DNA of 64,000 nucleotides, from contig NZ_CP060084.1 of the NCBI RefSeq assembly GCF_014211975.1, positions 1,488,001 through 1,552,000 of the forward strand, in the 5' to 3' direction. The notes under the pieces were generated by a model. That model did no database searches and was not told where the DNA came from. It was given only the letters and a program-made list of their open reading frames with translations. The stretch comes from Teredinibacter haidensis. Its GTDB lineage: Bacteria; Pseudomonadota; Gammaproteobacteria; Pseudomonadales; Cellvibrionaceae. Position 1 is the first letter of the stretch. Each line of letters begins with the position of its first letter. The translations under genes were made by a program, and so were the position numbers. Shown in pieces: positions 27,401 through 36,320 of the stretch.

Positions 27401-27545
27401 TACCGGTATAGGTTCAGAAGTACAGCGCCCTCTTGCTACGGTGGTTATTGGCGGAATTATTTCGTCAACGTTGCTAACGCTGTTTGTGTTACCGGTGCTT
27501 TATCGCTTAGTGCACAGAGATAAGCAACTACTCAACCACGCCTAG
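24426..27545 (+). CDS. czcA: CzcA-type heavy-metal RND efflux pump
   Basis: A 1039-residue inner-membrane proton/metal antiporter with 12 expected membrane segments in two RND halves. TM4 carries the heavy-metal motif DFGLLVDGAIIIVENCLRRL, with the Asp/Asp/Glu proton-relay residues. The D-F-G...D-G form is typical of divalent Zn/Co/Cd or Ni pumps, not monovalent CusA-type pumps (which use D-x-G-x-x-x-D-A). The N-terminus (INTEAPGYTPQEIEQRVTFP) and porter motifs are complete, with no frameshift. It exports periplasmic or cytoplasmic metal through CzcB/CzcC. The exact metal cannot be read from sequence. Confidence 0.93.
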   Translation: MLEYLIQFAIQRRALIMVAVLAISGLGIWNFTKLPIDAVPDITNVQVMINTEAPGYTPQEIEQRVTFPIETAMAGLPNLQYTRSVSRYGLSQVTIIFSDDTDIYFARQLVNERLSSARSNLPRLLEPELGPIATGLGEIFMFTVDAETGAVNKDGSLVTPTDLRSVHDWIIRPQLLRVPGVVEVNPIGGYKREILVAFEPEKLLAFELTQQDVIQAIQNNNQNRGVGFVEHNGAQWLLRVPGQKETLNDIGNIVIRSNQGVPLRIKDIANIEEGKELRSGAATQNGREVVMSTVFMLVGENSRTVAKAVAEKLDEIKQGLPEGVTATAVYDRTTLVDKTLKTVQTNLLEGALLVIVILFFLLGNVRAALLTAAVIPIAMLMTVTGMVHAGVSANLMSLGALDFGLLVDGAIIIVENCLRRLSHASSPGKTLDTKERFDIVFHATREVIRPALFGVFIITAVYLPIFALTGVEGKMFHPMALTVVIALLCSIVLSITFVPACVALLFKKPVTEKDSGIIKVSRSVYEPLLNIALKARWMVVATALVLVVGSAWLATRLGSEFVPNLDEGDIAMHALRIPGTSLSQSIALQKTLEANITDLPEVAHIFSKIGTPDIATDPMPPSVADTFIMLKPRSEWPDQNKTKTQVVDDLAALVEPIPGNRYEFLQPIQMRFNELLSGVRAELAIKIFGDNFEQLDKLGNDIQKAISSVEGIADVQMEKTTGLPIMTVLPKIDVLAQYGLAVSELQDQLAIALGGEVAGQFYQGDRRTDIVVRLPEARRTDMDRLKYLPIQLSNDSAVPLQELATMELVEGFNQINRENGKRRVFVTANVRGRDLGSFVADIQAKIKDSVDIPVGYWVEYGGTYQKLQSASKRLTLVVPITLIMIVGLLFLALGSFKDALIIFTGVPLALTGGVLFLVMRDIPFSISAAVGFIALSGIAILNGLVMVSFIRELIHDGLSVEKAIIEGALTRLRPVLTTALVASLGFVPMALNTGIGSEVQRPLATVVIGGIISSTLLTLFVLPVLYRLVHRDKQLLNHA

Positions 27546-27591
27546 ACGAGTAAGACATCTTTAAGTTTATATAACAAATTTTGAGGATATT

Positions 27592-28458
27592 ATGATACGA
27601 CTATTAACGATGGGTTTGCTGTGCTTCATCAGTTTCAATGCTATATCGCACGGCATGTCAGCTGAAGATCAGGCCAGAATATTAAATGCGGGATACTTGG
27701 AATATATGCACCTGGGCGCCACGCATATGTTGTCTGGCTACGACCACTTGTTGTTTTTATTTGGGGTGATGTTTTTCTTAACCCGCTTTCGCGATATTTT
27801 AAAGTTTATTACGGCGTTTACAGTCGGTCATTCGATTACTTTGGTATTTGCAACGTTTTGGGGAATAACCGCGAATTACTATTTGATTGATGCCGTTATT
27901 GCGTTGACCGTGTGTTACAAAGCGTTCGACAACTTGGACGGATTCAAAAAATACTTCCAAACGTCATCGCCCAATTTAACATGGATGGTGTTTATATTCG
28001 GTTTGATCCATGGTTTTGGTTTATCTACTCGATTGCAACAATTGCCTTTGGGTGATCACAGTCTGGTATTAAAAATCCTTTCATTTAATGTTGGTGTTGA
28101 AGTGGGGAAAATTATCGCCCTGTGTGTGATGCTGGTCATTTTAATTGCATGGCGAAAGACTGCGTCATTTCAACGCTTCAGCAAGGCTGCCAACATCGCG
28201 TTAATGCTGGCGGGCGGTTTATTATTGCTGATGCAATTACATGGCTATCAACACACGGCATACCCCGATGATTTTCCACTAAATCAGGATGACCACCACC
28301 ACACTCACCAAGATATGCAGCGAGAATCCTCACCTTTATCAAACTACCCCAAGAAGTTTGACCTCAATCAGAACAGTTTCCCAGAGAGTGTTCCCGAACA
28401 GCAAAAAGAGCAGCCAGACGAGCATTCACATGATGGCGAACATTATCACTCCCATTAA
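27592..28458 (+). CDS. HupE/UreJ-family membrane protein with His-rich C-terminal tail
   Basis: A 288-residue protein with a signal-like start (MIRLLTMGLLCFISFNAISH) and about six membrane segments. GYDHLLFLFGVMFFLTRFRD and FIFGLIHGFGLSTRLQQL are the characteristic HupE/UreJ_2 blocks whose His/Asp residues can bind Ni or other divalent metals. Residues from about 231 on are hydrophilic and His-rich (DDHHHTHQD; EHSHDGEHYHSH), probably a metal-buffering tail. It lies 46 bp after czcA in the same cargo block. The likely role is metal import, export or sensing linked to the Czc pump; direction unknown. Confidence 0.8.
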   Translation: MIRLLTMGLLCFISFNAISHGMSAEDQARILNAGYLEYMHLGATHMLSGYDHLLFLFGVMFFLTRFRDILKFITAFTVGHSITLVFATFWGITANYYLIDAVIALTVCYKAFDNLDGFKKYFQTSSPNLTWMVFIFGLIHGFGLSTRLQQLPLGDHSLVLKILSFNVGVEVGKIIALCVMLVILIAWRKTASFQRFSKAANIALMLAGGLLLLMQLHGYQHTAYPDDFPLNQDDHHHTHQDMQRESSPLSNYPKKFDLNQNSFPESVPEQQKEQPDEHSHDGEHYHSH

Positions 28459-28492
28459 CACCGTCACCAAAAATTAGCGAAAGGAAAACCCT

Positions 28493-28843
28493 ATGAAAAT
28501 TCTATCTACCGCTTTAATGGTACTGACATTACTTACATCTCAATCATTGTTCGCGCATAGCGACCACGCCCATGGCCCTATTTCAGAATCCGCTGCACAG
28601 TCGCTAGCGCTTGATGTTGCCACCAATTTATCCTCCCGTGATGCAGGACTCGGCTTCGGTCAGCTTCCCAAAACTTGGACATCGGTACCGACCAAGAATG
28701 TTGCCATTACTAAAAAAGGCCCAGGTTATTACATTGTCTCGGTTCTGAATGAAAGCGAAAAGAAGACACTCTACATTCTGATGTCCGACGGCGGTGAAGT
28801 ATTTGACGCAAACTTTACCGGGGAATTTGAAGGGGTTAAGTAG
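28493..28843 (+). CDS. small periplasmic DUF6488-type protein
   Basis: A 116-residue protein with a signal peptide (MKILSTALMVLTLLTSQSLF-A), then a mature N-terminus rich in His (HSDHAHGP), suggesting metal binding. The rest is a compact alpha/beta domain (GFGQLPKTWTSVPTKNVAIT; YIVSVLNESEKKTLYILMSD). I associate it with DUF6488 proteins that recur in czc-type metal islands; the assignment is from memory. AAAGGAAAACCCT precedes the ATG. Its stop overlaps the GTG start of the next gene (TAGTG), so the two are coupled. It may be a periplasmic metal-binding accessory. Confidence 0.7.
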   Translation: MKILSTALMVLTLLTSQSLFAHSDHAHGPISESAAQSLALDVATNLSSRDAGLGFGQLPKTWTSVPTKNVAITKKGPGYYIVSVLNESEKKTLYILMSDGGEVFDANFTGEFEGVK

Positions 28844-29898
28844 TGATCCGATTGCCCACTGGCGTGCTGTACGCAATCAGTGCGGCTTTTTTGTTTGGCG
28901 TCAGCACGCCATTTGCCAAGCTGTTATTGGAGCACATGTCCCCCGTAATGCTGGGTGGTGTGCTGTACTTAGGCAGCGGCATAGGTTTGCTTGTCATTCG
29001 GCTACACAGGGACAAACGTTGGGTCTCCCCAGGTTTGCCAAAGAGTGAATGGCCTTGGCTGATCGGTGCAATCGTGTTTGGTGGTTGTTTGGGGCCGGTA
29101 TTGCTAATGCTAGGGCTTTCGCAAACCAGTGGTTCATCAGCCTCTCTTTTGTTGAATGTGGAGGCGGTTCTTACGGCCGTTATCGCCTGGATCATTTTTA
29201 AAGAAAACGCCGATCGCCGAATTGTCATCGGTATGATAGCGATTGTCCTCGGTGGCGTTATCGTATCGTGGTCTTCAGCAGCTATGGAGGGGACGAATGG
29301 CACATGGCAAGGGCCGATTTATATTGTCGGCGCATGCTTATGCTGGGCCATCGATAATAATCTTACGCGAAAGGTTTCTGCATCCGATGCACTGTTTGTT
29401 GCGGGCAGTAAAGGATTTGCCGCTGGTTTCGTCAACTGTAGCATCGCGTTATCACTGGGCTTTCAGATACCGGCATTCTCAACATTATTTACGGGAGCTT
29501 TACTCGGATTTTTGGGTTACGGTCTTAGTCTCGTACTGTTTGTGCTTTCATTGCGGCATCTGGGGACGGCAAGAACAGGCGCTTATTTTTCAACGGCGCC
29601 GTTTCTTGGTGCGGCGGTATCCATTGAGCTGCTCAACGAACCAACTTCGCTACTGTTTTGGTTGGCTGCAATCTGCATGGCCGTGGGAGTATGGTTACAT
29701 TTAACGGAAAATCACGATCATACGCATACGCACGAACCGCTTGAACACAGCCACCCACATCGGCACGACGGTCATCACGAGCATGAACATGAGTTTGGTT
29801 GGGATGGAGCTGAACCGCACATACATAAGCACCAGCATGCTCCAGTGACCCATAAACACCCGCATTATCCCGATATCCATCATCGACATGAGCATTGA
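28843..29898 (+). CDS. EamA/DMT-superfamily transporter with a long His-rich tail
   Basis: A 351-residue membrane protein starting at GTG 28843, with about ten hydrophobic segments in two EamA repeats (GVLYAISAAFLFGVSTPFAK; PIYIVGACLCWAIDNNLTRK). The last roughly 60 residues are cytoplasmic and extremely His-rich (HDHTHTHEPLEHSHPHRHDG; HKHQHAPVTHKHPHYPDIHH), with over 20 histidines. A His tail is unusual in DMT metabolite exporters and points to metal transport or buffering. The gene is the last of the cargo and ends 27 bp before the recombinase pseudogene. Confidence 0.82.
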   Translation: MIRLPTGVLYAISAAFLFGVSTPFAKLLLEHMSPVMLGGVLYLGSGIGLLVIRLHRDKRWVSPGLPKSEWPWLIGAIVFGGCLGPVLLMLGLSQTSGSSASLLLNVEAVLTAVIAWIIFKENADRRIVIGMIAIVLGGVIVSWSSAAMEGTNGTWQGPIYIVGACLCWAIDNNLTRKVSASDALFVAGSKGFAAGFVNCSIALSLGFQIPAFSTLFTGALLGFLGYGLSLVLFVLSLRHLGTARTGAYFSTAPFLGAAVSIELLNEPTSLLFWLAAICMAVGVWLHLTENHDHTHTHEPLEHSHPHRHDGHHEHEHEFGWDGAEPHIHKHQHAPVTHKHPHYPDIHHRHEH

Positions 29899-29925
29899 AA
29901 TCCATTATGAAGCGAGACGGACGCT

Positions 29926-30818
29926 ATGAACAAAATTGACCAGTATATTCATGCCGCTACGCGAGAAAATACGCGCAAAAGCTATCGTGCTGCGATTGAA
30001 CATTTTGAGGTTTCGTGGGGTGGTTTTCTTCCAGCGACTGCGGATAGTGTTGTCTCCTACCTTGCCCACTATGCGCCAACGCTGGCTTAAAGCAACGACT
30101 CGCCGCAATCGCGGCCTGGCACAATGATCAGGGTTTTCCTGATCCCACTAAATATCCTCATGTTATAAAAGTACTTAAATGCATTGCAGAGCTTCACCCG
30201 CTAATTGAAAAACAAGCAAAGCCCCTACAAGTTGAACAACTTAAAATTCTCGTTAACAGAATCGAATGTGAGTGTGCTTCGGATGCTTGCACAGCGGCTA
30301 AACGCTTGAAGCTGACTCGTGACAAGGCACTCATTCTTGTGGGTTTTTGGCGGGCATTTCGCAGTGATGAATTGACGTGCATGACGATCGAAAATGTGCA
30401 AGCGTCTTACGCAAAGGGTCTTGATATCTTCCTGCTGAGAAGCAAAACAGATAGAACTTATCAAGGGCGGCATTACAAAGTCCCGGCCTTGAGTCCGTTG
30501 TGTCCAGTATCTGCTTTTTTCGAATGGATAAATTTGTCTGGGTTAACGTCAGGACCCGTGTTTCCAGGGATTAACCAGTGGGGCACGATTGCCCCCAAAG
30601 CCGTACACCCAACAAGCGTGATCACCATCATCAAAAACTACTGTATTGACGCAGACTTCGACAATGCACATGCATTTAGCAGCCATTCTCTTCGGCCGGG
30701 GGTTGCCATCTGGGCGAATGCAAATCAATGGGATACCAAAACATTAATGGCCTACGTGGGCTGGAAAGACGTCAAGTCTGCCATGCGTTATATCGATGCT
30801 GCAGGACCCGTTTATTGA
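29926..30818 (+). pseudogene. tnpS: frameshifted TnpS-like tyrosine recombinase
   Basis: Frame one from ATG 29926 encodes MNKIDQYIHAATRENTRKSY and ends at a TAA (30088-30090) after 54 codons (..VVSYLAHYAPTLA). From about 30087 the protein continues in another frame: LKQRLAAIAAWHNDQGFPDP through to 30818. The catalytic residues are still encoded: Arg in WRAFRSDEL, His-x-x-Arg in SSHSLRPG, and the Tyr in AMRYIDA. The gap at the shift is consistent with a short deletion of about 10 nt. In Tn4651-type transposons TnpS with TnpT resolves cointegrates. Here it should be inactive unless frameshifting rescues it. Confidence 0.85.
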
Positions 30819-30900
30819 CGAACGGTTGACTCAAGAGACTCCTGTGGCGAACCTAAAAGCCAGTACCGACAATAATGCGACAGGTAAGTGATCATTTCCC

Positions 30901-33872
30901 ATGGGAGCTATCTACCAAACAGCGTATCCACGTGTCAAAACAGATATATCTGCAGACGAGTTGGGAGAAGTCTACACACCAACAGACGAAGAGATAGCAT
31001 TCTCAATTCGTAATACCAAACGATCGAGTGCTTCATTTCTCGGATTGCTGGTTCAACTGAAAATGACGCAACGACTCGGACAATTTGTTGCACTACGTGA
31101 TATTCCACACGTTATCATCACGCATATCAGAACACATAGTCGCTCTAGAACGACCATTAAGGAGCTCCAGGCCTACTTTGTGTCCGGCGCGAAAGATCGC
31201 CATGTAAAGCTCATCCGCCAGCATTTGGGAATCACACTTTATGACATCACAAAAACCAATCTACTTGTAAAAGCCTGGGCCCTGGAAGCCGCCACCACCA
31301 AAGAAGCGCTACCAGATATCATCAATGTAACTCTTGAATATTTAGTCAAGGAACGTTTTGAGTTTCCGGGGTTTTCCGTAATTGAGCGAATCTGCGAAAC
31401 GGCTAGAGTTGAAGCCAACACCGGTTATTATGAGCGACTGTGTGGCTACATTACAAAAGAAAATCAACACCATATTTCGGATTTACTCCAATCCAGCAGC
31501 GGCGTAAATGGCTTTGGATGGAGTACATTAAAAAATGAACCCAAGCGTCCAACGCCTCGCAACATTCATGCATATATCCACTATTTGGAATGGTTAACCT
31601 CGCTGCAAACTCTCTTACCAACAGATTTAGGCTTACCTCCTGTAAAGCATCAACAATTCATTAACGAAGCTAAGGCCTTAGACTACGCTGAACTCATGCA
31701 GCTTAAGGCCAATAAGCGCCTTGCCATGGTGATCGTTTTGATTCGCCACCAATACGCACACACTCTCTATAATGCAGCAGACATTTCGATAAAAATACTG
31801 CAAAATCTCGACCGAGCGGCGCAGAAGCTATTAGAACAATATCTCGCCGACCATCAAAAAAAAACAGACCATTTAGTTTCTGTTCTGACGGGTACCGTGA
31901 AAGTCTATTTGAATAATCCCGATTCCGTTGCAGCCTATGATCCGATTTTAGGAAAAAATAGCACTCAATTATTAGACCTGTGTGAGCAATATATGGCCTA
32001 CGCGGGAAATAATTATTTGCCCTTTATCGTTCAACTTTACAAAAAACAGCGTGCAGCTCTATTCCGTACGATTGAAATACTCAACTTGGCGTCCGCCACG
32101 GCGGATAAAGATGTACTTAACGCTTTCCAGTTCATTTTAAAGCACAAAAAACGCCGAACCGATTTTTTGTCAATACAAACCGACCCCAACGACCCAGCAT
32201 CTAAAAACGAGCTCAATATTCGTTGGATTCGCGATAAATGGTGGAAATTAGTTACGGGTAAAGCAACCAAGTCGGCACAGGTGACTGAGGTGAATAATAT
32301 CTCTTTCGAGTTGTGCGTGTTTGAGCGTATTGCGGAAGAGTTGGGTACTGGCGATTTATTTATTCCCTACAGCGAAACTTTTGATGATTATCGAGAGCAG
32401 TTAATCAGTTGGGAGGAATATGAAACCCAATTGCCTACCTACTGTAACGAAGTGGGGTTGGTTGTCGGAGATGTTGAGTTTACACGCACCCTAAAAAAGA
32501 ATATGGCAGCAGTGTGTTACAAAGCGGATAATCTTTTCCCTGGCGATGAATGGGTCCGGATTGAAAAAGGGAATTTAGTCATTGGAAAGCCAAGATCGGA
32601 AAAACCGTCACCAGAAATTGAAGCGATCGGCACGTTACTGCATGAAAGGCTCGAAAAAATCAATCTTCTCGACGTCATTATCTATGTTGAAAAATGGCTC
32701 AATCTCAACAAACATTTTGGCCCCTTGTCGGGCTTAGAATCTCGCATCAGCGACCCGGTTGACCGTATTTTGTTACGGAACCAACATCGGTCCAACCGAA
32801 ACTGTACGCTCCGTTCAAGGCGTCACTCGGAAACAGGTGGCTTGACTAAACCTAAAAAGGACGACCGAAGCACGCTTGGACAAAGCCATAGCCAAGATCA
32901 ATAACGAGTACAAAAAATACCGCTTAATCGAATGCTGGGGATCAGGTAACACCGTCTCGGCGGATGGTAAGCTTTGGGATCTTTACGAAGACAATTTACT
33001 GTCTGAATACCATATTCGTTACGGTAGTTATGGGGGGATCGCGTATTACCATGTCTCTGACACCTACATCGCCTTGTTCAGTCGTTTTATTCCTTGCGGA
33101 GTATATGAGGCCATCTATATTTTGGATGGATTGCTCAATGACGAATCCGACTTCAATCCAGATACGGTACATGGCGATACACAAGCGCAATCCACGCCGG
33201 TGTTTGGTTTGGCTCATTTACTCGGTATTAAGCTGATGCCGCGCATCCGCAACATCAAAATCTCAATTTTTACAAACCGGATCGTGCCATGACATTGAAG
33301 AACATCCATTCGCTCTTTAATGATCCCATTAAATGGGATCTCATCGAAAAACATTATGCCGACATGATGAGAACAGCGATGTCAGTTAAGGCGGGGGAAA
33401 TTACAGCATCGACCATTTTACGGAGATTTGGAACGAAGAATCGGAAAAATAAACTCTACTTTGCGTTTAGAGAACTCGGGCGGGTAGTACGAACAATGTT
33501 TTTACTTGAATATATCACCGACATAGATCTGCGAAAGACAATTCAAGCGGCTACCTGTAAAAGTGAAGAGTTCAACGAGTTCGCTCGGTGGCTATTCTTT
33601 GCAAACGGAGGAAAAATAGGTGTCAATCTAAAACATGAACAAAGCAAAATTGTGAAATACAATCACCTGCTAGCCAATTTTGCCATTCTTTACAACGTAA
33701 ACGCCATGACTGAAGTGTTTAACCAGCTGAAGGCGGAAGGGCATAACATCACCCGGCGCACATGGCCGCATTCTCACCGTATCATACCGAGCACCTGGGA
33801 AGATTGGGTAGTTTTGAGTTAGATTTGACTAAACCAGTCAAGCCAATGAGTTTTGAACTCTTTACCGAATAG
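30901..33872 (+). pseudogene. tnpA: Tn3-family transposase TnpA, inactivated by several lesions
   Basis: The coding sequence can be followed across frames to a natural stop at 33870-33872 (..SFELFTE), about 990 residues in total. The N-terminal DNA-binding (DUF4158) region and the C-terminal DDE domain are recognisable. Lesions: a frameshift near 32760-32770 (before CYGTNIGPTETVRS), a TGA at 32843-32845 in place of the Trp of QVAWLN, a frameshift near 33257-33261 (RNIK/NLNFYKPDR), and a frameshift near 33752. Catalytic blocks persist in pieces: SADGKLW, HGDTQAQS and KSEEFNEFARWLFF. It ends 26 bp before the right inverted repeat. Confidence 0.93.
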
Positions 33873-33898
33873 TTACTTTGATTTCAAATGGCTACGAT

Positions 33899-33937
33899 CG
33901 AAGTGGCTAAATTCAACCTTTTTACCGGCCGGACCTC
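33899..33937 (-). repeat. right terminal inverted repeat of the Tn3-family transposon
   Basis: Complement of the left repeat with one mismatch; plus-strand sequence runs CGAAGTGGC...CCGGCCGGACCTC. It is followed by the TATTA target duplication at 33938-33942. Confidence 0.95.
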
Positions 33938-33942
33938 TATTA

Positions 33943-34315
33943 CCTCTTTGCATTAGAGCGAGTATCAACCTATTCATCAATAAGCGAATTCGCCCAAGCA
34001 TCAAGAAAAATAACGGCCAGTGCGTGATTGTGCCACCATCGTTACTAGCAGCGGGGTTGATATTCGTATCCACTTAAGTAACAGAAAAAGTGCTTCCATT
34101 TAGCGGAAAGTTAGCTACTAGAGGCTCAGCTTGATTTTCAACGATGCTTACAGTTGAGCAATGTAAGTTGCGATCAACCTCAAGAGGGTTCTGACGCCAC
34201 TAAAAATGGCATCGACAACAGGGTGCGATGGAGAGCAAGACATCAATTTCGTGGTTGCCCGGCGGCGGGGCAATAGCAAGAGAAAGGAGCCTACCAGCGC
34301 CCTACCGCTTAAACT
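33943..34315. other. intergenic stretch between transposon and uvrB, no supported gene
   Basis: About 370 bp. A 74-codon plus-strand frame (33853-34077) runs through the transposon end and is therefore not a native gene. I see no recognisable RNA, repeat or terminator with a clear T-tract. Before the insertion this would have been the region joining the permease promoter to the uvrB 3' end. Confidence 0.5.
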
Positions 34316-36319
34316 TCACAAACTCTTTTCTTTTAGTTGGTGAATGGTATCTCGCAACTGTGCGGCCTTTTCAAATTCGAGATTCTTGGCCGCCTCGAAC
34401 ATTTCTTTTTCCAAATCCTGAACGTGGTGCCACAAGTCCTTGCCTTCCGGTACCTCCAGAGCATAACGCCCGCGTTTATCGGCGACTTTTTTACGGCTGC
34501 CCGGTTTTGATCCCGGTGCTCTTGCGCCTTCCATTATATCCGCAATCGATTTTACAATTCCCTTTGGAGTAATGCCGTGTTTTAGATTATGCGCCATTTG
34601 TTTTTCGCGACGGCGGGTGGTTTCATCTATCGCCCGCTGCATGGAGCCAGTAATTTTGTCCGCATAGAGAATTGCTTTACCTTTAACGTTTCTCGCTGCT
34701 CGACCAATGGTTTGAATAAGTGATCGGTCCGAGCGTAGGAAACCTTCTTTATCTGCATCGAAAATCGCAACCAGCGACACTTCCGGCATATCGAGCCCTT
34801 CACGTAACAGGTTGATCCCCACTAGCACATCGAATTCGCCGAGCCGTAAATCGCGAATGATCTCGACCCGCTCGACAGTTTCAATATCAGAATGTAAATA
34901 ACGTATTCGAACGCCGTGTTCCATCATAAACTCAGTCAGGTCTTCGGCCATTCGTTTTGTTAGCACTGTAATTAAAATACGTTCGTTGTTTTTTACCCGC
35001 TGATGTATTTCCGATAAGCAATCATCTACCTGTGTGCTGGCGGGGCGGATTTCCAGCTCCGGATCCAGCAGGCCCGTGGGTCGCACGACCTGCTCTACCA
35101 CCTGCCCCTGATGTTCCTTTTCGTAATTTCCCGGAGTAGCCGAGACAAAAACCATTTGCGGGGCGAGATTTTCCCATTCATCGAATCGCATCGGTCGATT
35201 ATCTAAAGCTGAAGGTAAGCGAAATCCGTATTCAACAAGCGTTTCCTTGCGGGAACGGTCGCCTTTGTACATGCCCCCAATTTGGGGAACGGTTACGTGG
35301 GACTCATCAATCACCAGCAAGGCTTCCTTTGGCAGGTAATCGAATAGTGTAGGTGGTGGCAGGCCGGCTGCGCGACCGGATAGGTAGCGAGAATAGTTTT
35401 CAATGCCGGTGCAGTATCCCAGTTCGCGCATCATCTCCATATCGTATTTGGTGCGCTGTTCCAATCGTTGAGCCTCGACCAGTTTATCCATTTCTCGAAA
35501 TTGGTCTAATCGCTCTTTCAGTTCTTCTTCAATATAATCGACCGCATTAAGCACGGTTTGTCTAGGTGTGACGTAGTGGCTTTTGGGGTAGATCGTTGCA
35601 CGCGGAATTTTTGAAAGGATTTCACCCGTAAGGGGATCGAAAACGGAAAGCTGTTCAACTTCGTCGTCGAACAGCTCCACTCGAACGGCTTCCGCCTCGG
35701 AGTCGGCAGGAAAAATATCGATAACCTCGCCCCGAACTCGGTATGTCGCGCGCTGAAAGTCAATATCGTTCCGCGTGTATTGCAGCTCCGCCAAGCGGCG
35801 TAAAAGCTTTCGCTGGTCAATTTTATCGCCCTGCACTAAGTGCAGCATCATTTTCAGATAGGATTCAGGATCGCCCAAGCCGTAAATGGCGGAAACGGTG
35901 GCCACAATTATGGCGTCTTTACGTTCCATAAGCGCCTTGGTTGCGGAAAGGCGCATTTGCTCAATATGTTCGTTTACAGAGGCGTCTTTATCGATAAACG
36001 TATCTGAAGATGGTACATAGGCTTCTGGCTGATAATAGTCGTAGTAGGAAACGAAATACTCAACGGCGTTGTCTGGAAAAAACTCTTTAAATTCGCCGTA
36101 AAGCTGTGCAGCCAACGTTTTGTTGTGGGCCATAACCAATGTAGGCCTCTGCACTTTCTCTACCAGATTAGCGATCGTAAAAGTCTTGCCAGAACCCGTT
36201 ACACCGAGCAGGGTTTGGTGTGCCAAGCCAGCTTCTATACCTTTATATAGGCTCGCAATTGCCTTCGGTTGATCACCGGCAGGTTTGTAGCGGCTATGCA
36301 CTTTGAACGGCTTGGGCAT
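34316..36319 (-). CDS. uvrB: UvrABC excinuclease subunit B
   Basis: A 667-residue protein of normal family length. It shows Walker A GVTGSGKTFT (residue about 40), the damage-probing hairpin YYDYYQPEAYVPSSDTFIDK, helicase motifs including VIDESHVTVPQIGGMY and LVGINLLREGLD, QTIGRAARN, and the C-terminal UVR motif FEAAKNLEFEKAAQLRD that contacts UvrC. UvrB verifies damage handed over by UvrA in nucleotide excision repair. The ATG at 36319 is one base after the rlmKL stop, so translation is probably coupled; I saw no LexA box in the short junction. Its 3' end is 379 bp from the transposon. Confidence 0.97.
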   Translation of the reverse strand: MPKPFKVHSRYKPAGDQPKAIASLYKGIEAGLAHQTLLGVTGSGKTFTIANLVEKVQRPTLVMAHNKTLAAQLYGEFKEFFPDNAVEYFVSYYDYYQPEAYVPSSDTFIDKDASVNEHIEQMRLSATKALMERKDAIIVATVSAIYGLGDPESYLKMMLHLVQGDKIDQRKLLRRLAELQYTRNDIDFQRATYRVRGEVIDIFPADSEAEAVRVELFDDEVEQLSVFDPLTGEILSKIPRATIYPKSHYVTPRQTVLNAVDYIEEELKERLDQFREMDKLVEAQRLEQRTKYDMEMMRELGYCTGIENYSRYLSGRAAGLPPPTLFDYLPKEALLVIDESHVTVPQIGGMYKGDRSRKETLVEYGFRLPSALDNRPMRFDEWENLAPQMVFVSATPGNYEKEHQGQVVEQVVRPTGLLDPELEIRPASTQVDDCLSEIHQRVKNNERILITVLTKRMAEDLTEFMMEHGVRIRYLHSDIETVERVEIIRDLRLGEFDVLVGINLLREGLDMPEVSLVAIFDADKEGFLRSDRSLIQTIGRAARNVKGKAILYADKITGSMQRAIDETTRRREKQMAHNLKHGITPKGIVKSIADIMEGARAPGSKPGSRKKVADKRGRYALEVPEGKDLWHHVQDLEKEMFEAAKNLEFEKAAQLRDTIHQLKEKSL

Positions 36320-36320
36320 A

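Larger units (their letters stand above)
18963..33937. mobile_element. complete Tn3-family transposon (Tn4651-like organisation) carrying a czc metal-efflux cargo
   Basis: Both ends were located directly: 18963-19001 and 33899-33937 are 39-bp inverted repeats, identical except at position 14, starting GAGGTCCGGCCGG. Each is flanked outside by the same 5 bp, TATTA (18958-18962 and 33938-33942), the target duplication length typical of the Tn3 family. Inside are, in order: TnpT-like gene (minus), candidate resolution site, blaI-M56, czcCBA, hupE-like, DUF6488 and EamA genes, TnpS-like recombinase and TnpA. TnpA and TnpS are broken, so the element cannot move on its own. Its total length is 14,975 bp. 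Confidence 0.95.

Noticed and set aside
33853..34077. 74-codon plus-strand open frame
   Set aside because: It begins in the decayed end of tnpA and crosses the transposon inverted repeat, so it is an accidental frame.
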